Below, piece after piece: positions 1 through 9,768 of a stretch of DNA of 24,893 nucleotides. The position numbers and the translations under genes are program-made. This DNA comes from a virus, in IMG/VR virus record IMGVR_UViG_3300023192_001544, positions 1-24,893 of that record; one strand, written 5' to 3'. Within the stretch, counting starts at the first letter, position 1; each line of letters begins with the position of its first letter. Under the pieces are notes generated by a model. That model worked only from the letters and a program-made list of their open reading frames with translations, made no database searches and was not told the origin of the DNA.

Positions 1-1617
1 AACTTACCTAAGGACATTCCGTTTATTTCTGCGAAATCGGATTTTCAGAAACTTTTGCCCTCTACTCTTAGCGATACACAGAAAAAAGCCTTAATTAATT
101 ATGCGTCTACCGACTTCGGTAGCTTGCGTGAGTCTTTGATCGCTTATATTAGAGCGGCGTACACGGATGATTATCAAAACATTGCTGAGTCTGATTTTGG
201 GATGATGTTCACTGAGCTAGTAGCTTATATGGGATCGGTGCTTTCTTTTAAAGCCGATGCGTTAGCTAATGAAAACTTTTTACCTACTGCAAGAACGAGG
301 AGGAATGTTAAAAAGTTATTAGAGCTTATTGGTATTAGGATGAAGGGTCCTACTTCTGCGGGGGCAACTGCTCAACTCACTTTAACTATTCCTATAGTCC
401 CGGAAGGAGATCCAGACGATGGCCCTTCGGAGATTGTTATCCCCGCACAGCAAAGAAGCTATGTAGTTACCTCTCCTTTAGATGGAGGAGCATTGACCTA
501 TACTCTGTACAAAGTACGGAGTGGTAAGATAACCTCTCTTAATACAAATTCCACCGACATAGAGTTACTCCCTAGTGAAGTTTCTAATGATGCCAGTACT
601 GTGTGGACTAACCTAGCCTTGTTAGAAGGTTCGTTAGTAGAGGAGAGTGGTACGTTTGATGATACGGAGATATTTAAAACAATTAACTTAACTCAAGGAC
701 CAGTCATTGAGAATAGCGTACAGGTTTTTGTTAACTCTATTGAGCCTTTATCAGGAACGTATTACCAAGTAGACAATATTTTTTCTGCTTCAGGGGCTAG
801 TGATCAAATTTTTGAGGCCATATATGATAATTCTTATAATGCTTTCCTAAGATTTGGAGATGGAAAAGTGGGAGCTTCCCCTCCTAACTCTTCAAGTTAT
901 AGAGTCCTATATCGTGTAGGTGGGGGAAGTAGAGGAAATTTATTAAGTACTACTATTACTTCTCCTATTGAAACGGTCTGGAGTCCCGGCGTTGTTCAAA
1001 GTACTAGTGTTGCTACTGGAGGGGTTGATGCTGAAACTGTAGACCAAGCAAAGCTTTCGGGGCCATTAGTCTTTAAGCAACAAGATAGACTAGTCACGTT
1101 AGGAGATTATACATCATTCGTTGCTCGTTTTAGAAGCCCTACTGGCGGGAGTGCTATTGGAACAGCGTCTACGAGAAAAGCATTTTCTTCGGCAAATATA
1201 ATTGATGTGTTTGTTCTTCAGAAAGCGACCAATCTTCAATTACAAAAAGCTACTTTAGATTATAAGGCTCATCTATTGGAAGCTATGGAACAAAAGAAAA
1301 TGCTTACGGATGAACTTGTTATAGTAGATGGTCTTGTTAGAACTCTCGATATTTTAGTTACTGTGTATGTAGATCTTTCTTTAATTGATTACGAGGAAAC
1401 TATTAAGGCCGAAGCCACACAAACTATTCAAGGATTTTTTGCTTATGATCGTTTAGGTTTTGGTAACTCTTTTATTCCTGAAGAGTTAAATAGAAATCTC
1501 TTTAATATTAATAAAGTACGTTACTCTACTATTGATAATGTGAAAGACACTATCACCCCAGAATTCAATGAAGTAATTCAGTTAAATAACCTAACAATTA
1601 ATGTAGCTTATATTTAA
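1..1617 (+). CDS. Baseplate wedge protein, T4 gp6 / P2 gpJ family (5'-truncated)
   Basis: The frame is open from base 1 with no stop, so the gene runs in from the left. The TTG at 55 is only an internal codon. At least 538 residues are present. The N-terminal part carries the typical gp6/gpJ segment: an acidic DFGMMFTELVAYMG stretch, then a LANENFLPTARTRRNVKKL stretch and a short GIR. Further in, an FGDGKVG loop is followed by YRVGGGSRGN, the hallmark of the Baseplate_J core, and then RLVTLGDYTSFVARF, which matches the conserved region before the C-terminal domain. In contractile tails this protein forms the ring of wedge dimers around the hub and pairs with gp7/gpI, which fits the next gene. 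The stop is immediately followed by that gene's ATG (TAAATG), which suggests translational coupling. Family assignment is firm. The exact orthology to gp6 rather than gpJ is inferred from the T4-like protease elsewhere in the window. Confidence 0.9.
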   Translation, partial: NLPKDIPFISAKSDFQKLLPSTLSDTQKKALINYASTDFGSLRESLIAYIRAAYTDDYQNIAESDFGMMFTELVAYMGSVLSFKADALANENFLPTARTRRNVKKLLELIGIRMKGPTSAGATAQLTLTIPIVPEGDPDDGPSEIVIPAQQRSYVVTSPLDGGALTYTLYKVRSGKITSLNTNSTDIELLPSEVSNDASTVWTNLALLEGSLVEESGTFDDTEIFKTINLTQGPVIENSVQVFVNSIEPLSGTYYQVDNIFSASGASDQIFEAIYDNSYNAFLRFGDGKVGASPPNSSSYRVLYRVGGGSRGNLLSTTITSPIETVWSPGVVQSTSVATGGVDAETVDQAKLSGPLVFKQQDRLVTLGDYTSFVARFRSPTGGSAIGTASTRKAFSSANIIDVFVLQKATNLQLQKATLDYKAHLLEAMEQKKMLTDELVIVDGLVRTLDILVTVYVDLSLIDYEETIKAEATQTIQGFFAYDRLGFGNSFIPEELNRNLFNINKVRYSTIDNVKDTITPEFNEVIQLNNLTINVAYI

Positions 1618-4600
1618 ATGGCAAGAAAGTATTCAAAATCTAATTTCGTTGATGCAGTAAAGATTATTACTCCAGACATTTATCTTGAGGAAGATTTAGC
1701 AGTTGGTGGTCAGAAAATTAAATATACTGATCAAGTCATCAACAGCCATTTGGTGGGTATTAACTCCATTTCAACAGCAAATGATTCTCCCATTGGGGGA
1801 CAGTCTCCCTTTTTGCATTTAAGTTCTATCCCTAATAATGTATCTTATAGTTCTATTGATACTCCTGAAGGCTTTTCTAGATATTTTATCAAACAAAATA
1901 ATTTAACTAATCTTAGCCCTCAGGATTTTGATAAAAGAATTTTAACGAAGTTAAATACTGCTCTTAAAAATTATGATTCGTCTAGTGATTTTGCAGCCTA
2001 CGTAAGCTCTACTCTTTTACCTAAGTTTACTTTAAACTCTTCTTCTTTATTGGCCGATAATTCAGGAGTATACGGAAGCACTCTTTCGGGAATTCATGAT
2101 TATTTCATCACCAATTTAGGGTGGCTATATTTCTTAAATACTAGTGGCCCAATCTTTGACCCCTCTTCTTTAGTTTTAGACACATTGGTAAACACTATTT
2201 ATGGAGGAACCAGTTATAGACTAAATGATGCTATAAAAGATTATCAGACCTACGTATGGAAAAACTACTACGATTATACAGCTTCTGATCCTGCTTACCC
2301 AGATGATATAACCTATAACACAACTGCAGGATTCAATACCTTAAATGCTGGGCTTATTCCTGCTCCTTTTGCTTCTTCTACAGGAACTTTTACTAGTGGC
2401 ACCCAAAATTTAGAAAAACTAAATACCTTTATTGATATTGTTTATTCTCCTCTTTATATTGATCGGGAAGATAACATCGTACAAAGAGCTATTGAGGAGT
2501 TTTTATCTGCTAATTCAAAGCTCTCTTCTATGGAATCGGCAGGACCTTTCTCTCGTTACCTTCAAGCAGTTTCTTATCTCCTTCGTGATCTGGATAACGA
2601 AGTAGAGTCCCTGGAAACTCTTTTATCTATTCAAGATTGTCCTGTAGATTTTCTGCCGTACTTAGCAAGTCTTATCGGGTGGAATTTATATGGAGTAAAT
2701 GAGGTTTCATGGAGAAATCAGTTATCTAATGCGGTAAGGCTCTATAAAAAGAGAGGAACTAAAGCGGGGTTAGAAGAAGCTTTAGATACTATCATTGTTC
2801 AGAATCCACTTAATACTAGTGGTAGTATAATTACTGAATTATATGAGTCTTATATTCCGAACCTCCTTTATTACCTTCTTTTAACAGATTCTCCATTATT
2901 TAACTTTGAATATTATACTCCTGAAGTAGCTCAAGCCTTAGGTGTAGACTCTTATGATTCTGCTAATATGGATGTTAATATTAGAGCAGCGGTAGATTCT
3001 ATTATAAAAAGTGCTATAGAAGAATTTCCACACCTCTTTATTAATCGTAATGAGCCATTTAGAATAAACTTACTTGCAAATGGTCGGGGGTGGTTTGGGG
3101 ATATTCTGAAGGATCCTCGCTTCGAAGATCAATATATGAATCCCGAAGGGATTCCTGTTGCTATAAAAGCTGATCCTAATTTTGTATTTAATTATCGAAC
3201 CCCCAACCATGTAACTCAAGTCCCCCCTTGGGAGGAAGAGAAGTTTTATAAAAATTGTGGAGTCACCTCTGATCTCCTTAACTTTTACGCTAATCGCTTA
3301 GGAGCTTTCTGTGTTAGTCTAAAATATAGGAACTCTTTTGTAGATTATGTAACAGAGTTTGTTTTGGATATTACCGATACCGACCTTTATCTTGGGAACT
3401 CTTATGTCTTTTTTACGTCCGCTCAAGAATACTCCCCCAATCATGATCATATTCTTACTACTTACCAGACATCTTCCTATGATGCTTTAAGTTTGTGGAA
3501 TGGAAAGTCCTCTACTTTTGACCTAACTATTGGAGCAGGTTCTTTTTCTAGTACCTTTTTCCAAAATGTATCAGGGCAGTATACAGTCCAACAAATTGTT
3601 GACACCTTACGGATTGTAGATGATTTTAGTCCTGCTAAAGCCATCCCAAGAACACGCCTATACCTAACTCAAGAAGAGCATTTAAGTGGTATTGATTTTA
3701 TGTGTCCTAGCATTCGTTGGGGAATAGCAGATGTCCCTCCTGTCTCAGGTCCTTGGTCGAATACCGAAATATCGGGGGTAAATGATAGGGGTACGGGATT
3801 CGCTTTAGGATATGATATACATCCAGGTTATGATGATAGTCGGAGTACCGTATCTCATGAATTTGCTCCCTGTTTTCATCGGAAGGGATCTGAATACTCT
3901 AATAATATTGTAAGATCTGTAGTAAATACTTCATCAATTGTTCCCGAAAGTATTAGTAGGAATACAGTGCGGAGAAGAGATTTCTATAACACTTTAAATA
4001 AAAAAAGTTGGTATGATAGGACTGGTTGGAACATGCCTAGTTTCTACAATGCTGCAAGCTCTATTGTAGATTACTATCCTTTGGGTTTTATTCCATCGTC
4101 CTTTAGTTTTGCTGATGGAAGTCCCCATAATTTATCGGGCGTTTATTCCAAGGACTGTAATACCAGTGGTTCAAACCGAACATATTTTGGGGTTCCTGTT
4201 AGCTCGGCTTTCTTAGTTAGAGGGAATACTGGAATTACCTTCTCTTCTTGTGATTCTTATGTAAGAAGAAATATAACCCCTCCTGAGATTATACTATTTT
4301 TTAATTTAGAAGAGAAGAAGAAGAAGGCGTTAGCTAATGCTACTTATAAGTATAATGAATCCTTATTAACTACTTCGGCTGCATGGCTTAATTTTACTGA
4401 TTCTTTAGCCAATCGAATGGACGATTTGAGTGAGAACAAATATCAAGGTCCTATTCTAGACAGGAGAAGAGCAAGTGTAGATTCGTCGGGAGGAGTGCAG
4501 TCCGTCTATAACGATTATAATAAGTTCTTTGGAACTTCTGTTTCCTTTAGCTCTCTCCCTGAGAATTTAGTACAAAAACATAAACATGGAGGTGCTAATA

Positions 4601-7600
4601 TATTGTCTCATGTTTACGGGCCTATTTATAGAAATGCTGATTTTTACTATGATGGAAGTGCGGTTTTAAATACAAGTTCCAATCTTGTTAATAGAACTTT
4701 CGCGGACCCCTTTGCATTAAATCTCGCTTTGAGTGGAGCTAATTACACCAGTATTGGTGTAGCCCCCTACTTTGCTTCCGCCATTCACAGCGAATCTCCT
4801 TATTTTGGATTTCCTGAGTATAGAACTCAGTTTGTTTTAAGTGGTGTAAACTTTATTGATAGTTCCTCTCTCTACGGCACTCCTGCTAATGAATTTTTAG
4901 TTTATAAGTTAGGAGATTTGGTTAAATCCACCGTGCCTAGCGATGATAATTATCTTATTAATAATAAGTGTTTGATGCTGAAGAAAAAATCTCATGGACT
5001 GCCTAGATTTTCTATTGATTTACGTGGAAGTGAGGATCTGAAGAATATTTTAATTCCTGAACATGATTTTGAGCTTTCAGTAGATTATCTTATAGGGAAT
5101 CAAGAAGAGAGATCTTTTGGGGGTGGGGGGATTGGAGTTATTCTCCGAACAAAAGTAGAGCCCGTTAGAGGGGGAGGTTACGTGTTCTTTGTATGGACTC
5201 CACAACAAGAGTGGAAAATGGTTAATGTTAATGATGTAACTAACGGTTACACCAGTATTGATACTCTTATCAATAACTACACACATATATTTTCTGGGGG
5301 GGATACTTCTACTGTTAGTATTCCTAATGATTGCCCCCAACTGTCCGTGGGTAACTTATTATCACGGGTAAATAAAAATACTTTCAAGCAAGGGAAATTT
5401 AGGTTCCATACGAGAAACATGATAACTAAACTTCCTATTGAATATGCTACTTATCGTCAAACAGGAGCCGCCGCAGAAGTTTATAATGGGCGGTCTGTTC
5501 AATTACATAGAGCATTCATTAGTCAGAGTGCGAAGACACAAAATTATTTTATAGAGGTTTTCCCTCTTCCTACTAACTCTGATAAACAGTTTGCATTATT
5601 CGATAAAATTAATGTAGTTGATACTACTCTTAATGAGGCAGCGTGTATTCCTTATAGCGGAAATATAGTAAATCTTAATCGTAAATTAGATACGGTAGAT
5701 AGGACCACTTTCTATACCTCTAAAGGAGATACATTAGATTTCCAACCTGTTATTGTTGGTTCGTGGAATGATGAGGCTACTGCGGATATATTTACCATTA
5801 ATCCTCGCCTATGGCAAACAGGAAACACTTCTGTATGGAATGACCTTCCTCAAGACGCTACGCTATTCCAACCCTGGGCAATTGCTAATTCTTCACAGCT
5901 TCTTAAAAAACAGTTTTTGCTTAATTACCCTTTGGCTGGATCAACTAAGTCTTTATGGGGGACAGATGATGCTCCTTGGGGAAGAATACCTTTTACAGGA
6001 TTAGTAAATGTTACATGGACAACTACTCCTACAGGATTTACTAATTCGGAGACTACCGCCGCCGTTGTTGGCGAGGATAATCTTACTTTTGCCGCTAAGA
6101 CTGAAATACTTAAACGGTATTGGGATGATCGAAAAGGGTTTTTGGCTGTTAATGATTGGAGCGAATATATTACTGTAGGGGAGAGGGTTATTGGCTTTGC
6201 TCCTAATGAGCTTGGGCCAGGAGTATATGGTAGTGATGGGGGAGTTAGTTGGTGGCATCTTGGTGGCCCAATCGGTTCTACAATAGTCCCTATAAGACCT
6301 TTGTTGGGTGTAGCACGATCTGGTCATTCTTATAGCGAACAAAATAAGGGAACTAAAGCTGTTGCTAACCCCTTTGGAAGAATTCCTAGTGAAGAATTTA
6401 TTCCTAGTGAAATCTTGAACGGGGTTCCTGGGGTAGTTTCGGTAGGTGCGACTCAAGAAGTAGACTTTACTTCTAGACGGAGGGGGGATAGTGGTGTTTG
6501 GAGTGCGGTGGATCCTCTTCTTCCCACAATCATAGACCCTTTAGGATATGTAACTTCATCTACAGCGTTTAAAAATTTAATTAATATTCCCTTGGATAAG
6601 GATCCAACGAGCGACCCCTTCGTTTGGGAAACGTCTAGTATTTGGGTTGATGAGGGTCATGCTATTACGTTCCCACCACTATCGGTTTATAGAGATATCA
6701 AAAGGGATAGATTAATTCATGGTAAAGAATATACCTTCGCTATGCATGTGGCTTCTCCTGGATCATATATCTCTAATTACGCAGATAGAATTGGATTCGC
6801 TACTTCTGCTATTTTGACAATTGCCCCTATAGGATCTGCTGAAAGTTATACTAGGCTTACCTTACGCCTTCCTAGAGATGGGACTACTACTGACCCCTTT
6901 GTGGCTAGTTCTATTCAAACTAACGGGCACACTTTAACAGGGGGCGCTGCTGCTCGTATAACGGTTAGTGCAGTTAATCCTTTAGGAGGATACCCTACTA
7001 CTGGAGGTGATAATTTAATGTGGTATAGAATGGAAGTTACTATTCCTTATGACAGCCAGGAGTTAGATTCTACTGATAAAACTAATTTAGGGTTGCGATG
7101 TTCTCTACAGGCATATAATGATTATTGGGATGAGGCGTTTTCAACTGGACACCCGCCTGCCAACTTAAGCTATGAATACTACCCTTGTAGGCTATGGACT
7201 TGGGGGCCATCTTTTCATGCTGAAGCTAGTGGATTAAGTTTTACTCGATATCCTCAAGTGGTTTATGCCATTTCTAGAGTTAATGGGGGCCATTGGGGAG
7301 CGTGGCAAGATACGTATGCAACGGCTAATACTATGGTTTATAATAGTATTAATAATATTTTGGAGGAGGAAACGTTATTTCCTAAAGAAGTATACAACAA
7401 AGATGATGAGCTTTATATGTATAACAAAGAAGCCTCAGGACTTTCAAAGTTAACTGTAGCCCAAGACGTTGCAAATAATACTCTTTTTGCATCTAAGCTT
7501 TTTAGTAAAGTTCAATTGTTTGATAGTAGCGGGAATTTATATAATGGGGATATTACTCTTAGCCCTGACCAGTATTTGATTAGGGAAAAATATGGAGATG

Positions 7601-7917
7601 AAGAATCTAGTGAGTTTGGTCGGAGGCTTACCGTGTCGGGAACACAAGAGGGTACGAATATTTTAAAATCAGTGGTGGGGAAGATTTTATTAGAACCTAG
7701 AGAACTTATACATCTTTTCCAGTACTTTAATAAGTTAGGAAAGCAGTGTGCTGGTCCTGCTCTAAACACTAGAGTTGGCAGTGATGCGGCTGCTATTCAT
7801 GACTTGAGTGGAGGGAGCAGATTAACATATAGAATTAATCCCGATAATCATTTAGTATCCTTGGACGGGACAAACGAAGACTTTGGAAATTATACAATAC
7901 TGGATGTAAATAATTAA
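1618..7917 (+). CDS. Giant baseplate/tail protein with a P2 gpI (T4 gp7-like) domain, 2099 aa
   Basis: The ATG directly abuts the preceding stop, with no recognisable Shine-Dalgarno. Residues about 308-392 match the phage tail protein I pattern: FSRYLQAVSYLLRDLDNEVE, then a DCPVDFLPYLASLIGW segment, then RLYKKRGTKAGLEEAL. This family partners gpJ/gp6 in wedges, and T4 gp7 is the T4 counterpart, so gene order and domain agree. At 2099 aa it is about twice T4 gp7 (1032 aa). The rest is Ser/Asn/Tyr-rich and beta-strand-like. Residues about 1140-1260 look like a beta-sandwich. Residues about 1700-1880 resemble a carbohydrate-binding jelly roll, with HGKEYTFAMHV, then MWYRMEV, then LWTWGPSFHAEASG, and echo the insert in the next gene. 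No transmembrane segment or signal peptide is seen. The gpI domain call is solid; the roles of the remaining roughly 1,700 residues, probably host contact or cell-surface binding, are inference. Confidence 0.8.
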   Translation: MARKYSKSNFVDAVKIITPDIYLEEDLAVGGQKIKYTDQVINSHLVGINSISTANDSPIGGQSPFLHLSSIPNNVSYSSIDTPEGFSRYFIKQNNLTNLSPQDFDKRILTKLNTALKNYDSSSDFAAYVSSTLLPKFTLNSSSLLADNSGVYGSTLSGIHDYFITNLGWLYFLNTSGPIFDPSSLVLDTLVNTIYGGTSYRLNDAIKDYQTYVWKNYYDYTASDPAYPDDITYNTTAGFNTLNAGLIPAPFASSTGTFTSGTQNLEKLNTFIDIVYSPLYIDREDNIVQRAIEEFLSANSKLSSMESAGPFSRYLQAVSYLLRDLDNEVESLETLLSIQDCPVDFLPYLASLIGWNLYGVNEVSWRNQLSNAVRLYKKRGTKAGLEEALDTIIVQNPLNTSGSIITELYESYIPNLLYYLLLTDSPLFNFEYYTPEVAQALGVDSYDSANMDVNIRAAVDSIIKSAIEEFPHLFINRNEPFRINLLANGRGWFGDILKDPRFEDQYMNPEGIPVAIKADPNFVFNYRTPNHVTQVPPWEEEKFYKNCGVTSDLLNFYANRLGAFCVSLKYRNSFVDYVTEFVLDITDTDLYLGNSYVFFTSAQEYSPNHDHILTTYQTSSYDALSLWNGKSSTFDLTIGAGSFSSTFFQNVSGQYTVQQIVDTLRIVDDFSPAKAIPRTRLYLTQEEHLSGIDFMCPSIRWGIADVPPVSGPWSNTEISGVNDRGTGFALGYDIHPGYDDSRSTVSHEFAPCFHRKGSEYSNNIVRSVVNTSSIVPESISRNTVRRRDFYNTLNKKSWYDRTGWNMPSFYNAASSIVDYYPLGFIPSSFSFADGSPHNLSGVYSKDCNTSGSNRTYFGVPVSSAFLVRGNTGITFSSCDSYVRRNITPPEIILFFNLEEKKKKALANATYKYNESLLTTSAAWLNFTDSLANRMDDLSENKYQGPILDRRRASVDSSGGVQSVYNDYNKFFGTSVSFSSLPENLVQKHKHGGANILSHVYGPIYRNADFYYDGSAVLNTSSNLVNRTFADPFALNLALSGANYTSIGVAPYFASAIHSESPYFGFPEYRTQFVLSGVNFIDSSSLYGTPANEFLVYKLGDLVKSTVPSDDNYLINNKCLMLKKKSHGLPRFSIDLRGSEDLKNILIPEHDFELSVDYLIGNQEERSFGGGGIGVILRTKVEPVRGGGYVFFVWTPQQEWKMVNVNDVTNGYTSIDTLINNYTHIFSGGDTSTVSIPNDCPQLSVGNLLSRVNKNTFKQGKFRFHTRNMITKLPIEYATYRQTGAAAEVYNGRSVQLHRAFISQSAKTQNYFIEVFPLPTNSDKQFALFDKINVVDTTLNEAACIPYSGNIVNLNRKLDTVDRTTFYTSKGDTLDFQPVIVGSWNDEATADIFTINPRLWQTGNTSVWNDLPQDATLFQPWAIANSSQLLKKQFLLNYPLAGSTKSLWGTDDAPWGRIPFTGLVNVTWTTTPTGFTNSETTAAVVGEDNLTFAAKTEILKRYWDDRKGFLAVNDWSEYITVGERVIGFAPNELGPGVYGSDGGVSWWHLGGPIGSTIVPIRPLLGVARSGHSYSEQNKGTKAVANPFGRIPSEEFIPSEILNGVPGVVSVGATQEVDFTSRRRGDSGVWSAVDPLLPTIIDPLGYVTSSTAFKNLINIPLDKDPTSDPFVWETSSIWVDEGHAITFPPLSVYRDIKRDRLIHGKEYTFAMHVASPGSYISNYADRIGFATSAILTIAPIGSAESYTRLTLRLPRDGTTTDPFVASSIQTNGHTLTGGAAARITVSAVNPLGGYPTTGGDNLMWYRMEVTIPYDSQELDSTDKTNLGLRCSLQAYNDYWDEAFSTGHPPANLSYEYYPCRLWTWGPSFHAEASGLSFTRYPQVVYAISRVNGGHWGAWQDTYATANTMVYNSINNILEEETLFPKEVYNKDDELYMYNKEASGLSKLTVAQDVANNTLFASKLFSKVQLFDSSGNLYNGDITLSPDQYLIREKYGDEESSEFGRRLTVSGTQEGTNILKSVVGKILLEPRELIHLFQYFNKLGKQCAGPALNTRVGSDAAAIHDLSGGSRLTYRINPDNHLVSLDGTNEDFGNYTILDVNN

Positions 7918-9768
7918 ATGATTGGAACAGTAGAAATTTATAGAGCTTTTGGTACTCCTCGACAAGAATTATTGTACGAGGAGAATAACCTTATTGTTAA
8001 TGGAGGAGGCCAAGCTATATGCGATATTTTAACTACTCCTTCAGGAGTCGCTTCAGCCCTCCCCTTCCAAGGATCTTCTCTCACTGATTCTTCAAACTTT
8101 ACTGTTCAAGCTATTTCTTTTGGGAAATCTTCAGAGGCGTATAGAAATAATACTCACTTCTATCCTTTTGATCTTTCCTCTTATGTTGGGGTGGGGGAGT
8201 ACGAATCTTATATTAATCTTGTAAAAGCGGATAAAGTAATTAGAGCCGTATCTCTTATTGATGAAAACATAGATTCTACTCTACATTCTTATGATCCTAA
8301 GCGAGATCCTGGGGCCACTCCTAATGTTAACGACACTCAATTAGAACCTAACACTCGTTGCGGTATTGATTTGGTATCAGGACAGTACCATTCAATGGGG
8401 GATAAGTTAATGCAGGGACGGTCTCATTCTGTCGGGCACAATTTGAATAGGGTTCAAAGTAATACTAATCCCAACTTATTATCTTACACAGAGAACCCCA
8501 ACAGCGATCCCAACGCTGGTTCTGGGCCTGACATGGCGAACCAAACGGTGTGGACCTCTAGCACAGGGGTTGCAAAAATCACCCTTTTGGATGAAACTAC
8601 AGGCCCCTTTTCAAATACCTCTGCGATTTTGGTTAGTGGGACGGGAGTTGGGGTTGCTGTCCTTAGGCAAGAGAATCCCCTGCAAAAAACCTATTTTCAT
8701 CCTAATCTAGATCATACTTTCAGTCTTTACGCTAAACTTCCTGATGTAAATCCTGCATCAAGTTTAACTCTTAATATTAGCGACAGAACAGCAAACACAG
8801 TAAGTCATTCAGTAACATATTCTTTTTCAGGAGTAGATACTAGCACTATATCAGACCCTGTGATAGTAAATACTCTCAACGGAGCCACAGGACATATCAC
8901 CCCTAGCGCAGGTGTGGATGGTTCAGGAGGTTGGTATAGATTAGAGTGTCGCTTAGAAAATTTAGGCACGGTAAGCGTTAGTACTGTATTGGTAGATGAT
9001 TTAAATGTGCGAGCTACGCTTGGGACTCATAAGTTGCTATCGGACGATCCAGCCGCTATTTATTTCTATGGGTGGCAGTTAGAGGAGAGTGCGGTTGCTA
9101 CTGAATTTAATAAAGTTGAAGGGTTAAATCCTACAGACGCAGAAGGGGGTTTAGGAGGAGACTTATTTTTGGGGTGTTGGCCTCCTACCAAACAAGCGGA
9201 CTTTGCTATAGTTTCTAGTATTTCTAACCTATTAACTCCACAAGATAATATCTATGTAAGTGGTAGTTACCCCACCAGCACTACAGGTCATTATTTTAAC
9301 TCCTCTGGAATTAGATCTATGGATAGAAATGGATATGTAAAAGCATTATATGGATTACATGGAGATGCGTATACTAAAAATGATCCTGTCTCTGGTTTAG
9401 TGGTATCAGCATCCCATCTAGGAGACTTCTCTTCTACAGGAGAGGTTATGTACGTATGTACAATTTCATCAGGAGATTTAGGGTATGCTAATATGTACGG
9501 GGGACTATTTAAAGTGGGGCTATGGACTATTGATTTAGCTGAAACTCTAAAAAGCGTAGACCCTGAGGGTAATCCCAAAGGGGTTCCTGGGTTCCCGTTA
9601 AGATTTACTGCAGGCTATAATAAATTAGTATATAAGTTATTCGCGGAGAAGAGCTTTACTAAAAATATAGCAGCCATTAAAGATGATGGGGCTAAGGATG
9701 GATGCACAGCGTATGACGATCTTACGCTTATCTGGAAAATAAAATTTACGGGGGGAGATTTACCATGA
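7918..9768 (+). CDS. Tail fibre-like protein: adaptor module split by a jelly-roll insert, 616 aa
   Basis: The start abuts the previous stop (TAAATG) without a clear ribosome binding site. Residues 1-75 (start MIGTVEIYRAF, then EENNLIVNGGG) align with the N-termini of the next two proteins. The C-terminus (GLW, then YKLFAEKSFTKN, then LTLIWKIKF) aligns with the end of their shared module. Between these halves lies extra sequence. Residues about 185-402 look like a lectin/carbohydrate-binding beta-sandwich of the kind common in tail fibres: a TENPN start, HTFSLYAKL, GGWYRLEC and a closing YFYGWQLEESAVATEF. The whole is best read as a virion adaptor carrying an inserted glycan-binding domain. 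I do not recognise a named family for the module. The stop overlaps the sulfatase gene start by four bases (ATGA), so the two are probably made together. Structural role is likely; ligand is unknown. Confidence 0.65.
   Translation: MIGTVEIYRAFGTPRQELLYEENNLIVNGGGQAICDILTTPSGVASALPFQGSSLTDSSNFTVQAISFGKSSEAYRNNTHFYPFDLSSYVGVGEYESYINLVKADKVIRAVSLIDENIDSTLHSYDPKRDPGATPNVNDTQLEPNTRCGIDLVSGQYHSMGDKLMQGRSHSVGHNLNRVQSNTNPNLLSYTENPNSDPNAGSGPDMANQTVWTSSTGVAKITLLDETTGPFSNTSAILVSGTGVGVAVLRQENPLQKTYFHPNLDHTFSLYAKLPDVNPASSLTLNISDRTANTVSHSVTYSFSGVDTSTISDPVIVNTLNGATGHITPSAGVDGSGGWYRLECRLENLGTVSVSTVLVDDLNVRATLGTHKLLSDDPAAIYFYGWQLEESAVATEFNKVEGLNPTDAEGGLGGDLFLGCWPPTKQADFAIVSSISNLLTPQDNIYVSGSYPTSTTGHYFNSSGIRSMDRNGYVKALYGLHGDAYTKNDPVSGLVVSASHLGDFSSTGEVMYVCTISSGDLGYANMYGGLFKVGLWTIDLAETLKSVDPEGNPKGVPGFPLRFTAGYNKLVYKLFAEKSFTKNIAAIKDDGAKDGCTAYDDLTLIWKIKFTGGDLP
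9750..9757 (+). promoter_or_regulatory. Strong Shine-Dalgarno for the sulfatase gene
   Basis: A GGGGGGAG run ends 7 nt before the ATG at 9765, inside the 3' end of the upstream gene. It supports the chosen start. It is one of the few clear ribosome binding sites in the tail block, where most other starts have none and seem to rely on stop-start coupling. Confidence 0.7.

Noticed and set aside
55-57. TTG at 55 as the start of the gp6-like gene
   Set aside because: The frame is open to base 1 with sensible protein sequence upstream, and no ribosome binding site precedes the TTG. The gene is simply truncated by the window edge.
6001-6456. 151-codon open frame on the minus strand within the giant wedge gene
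   Set aside because: Lies wholly within a well-supported + strand gene, has a composition typical of antisense shadow and no start signal.
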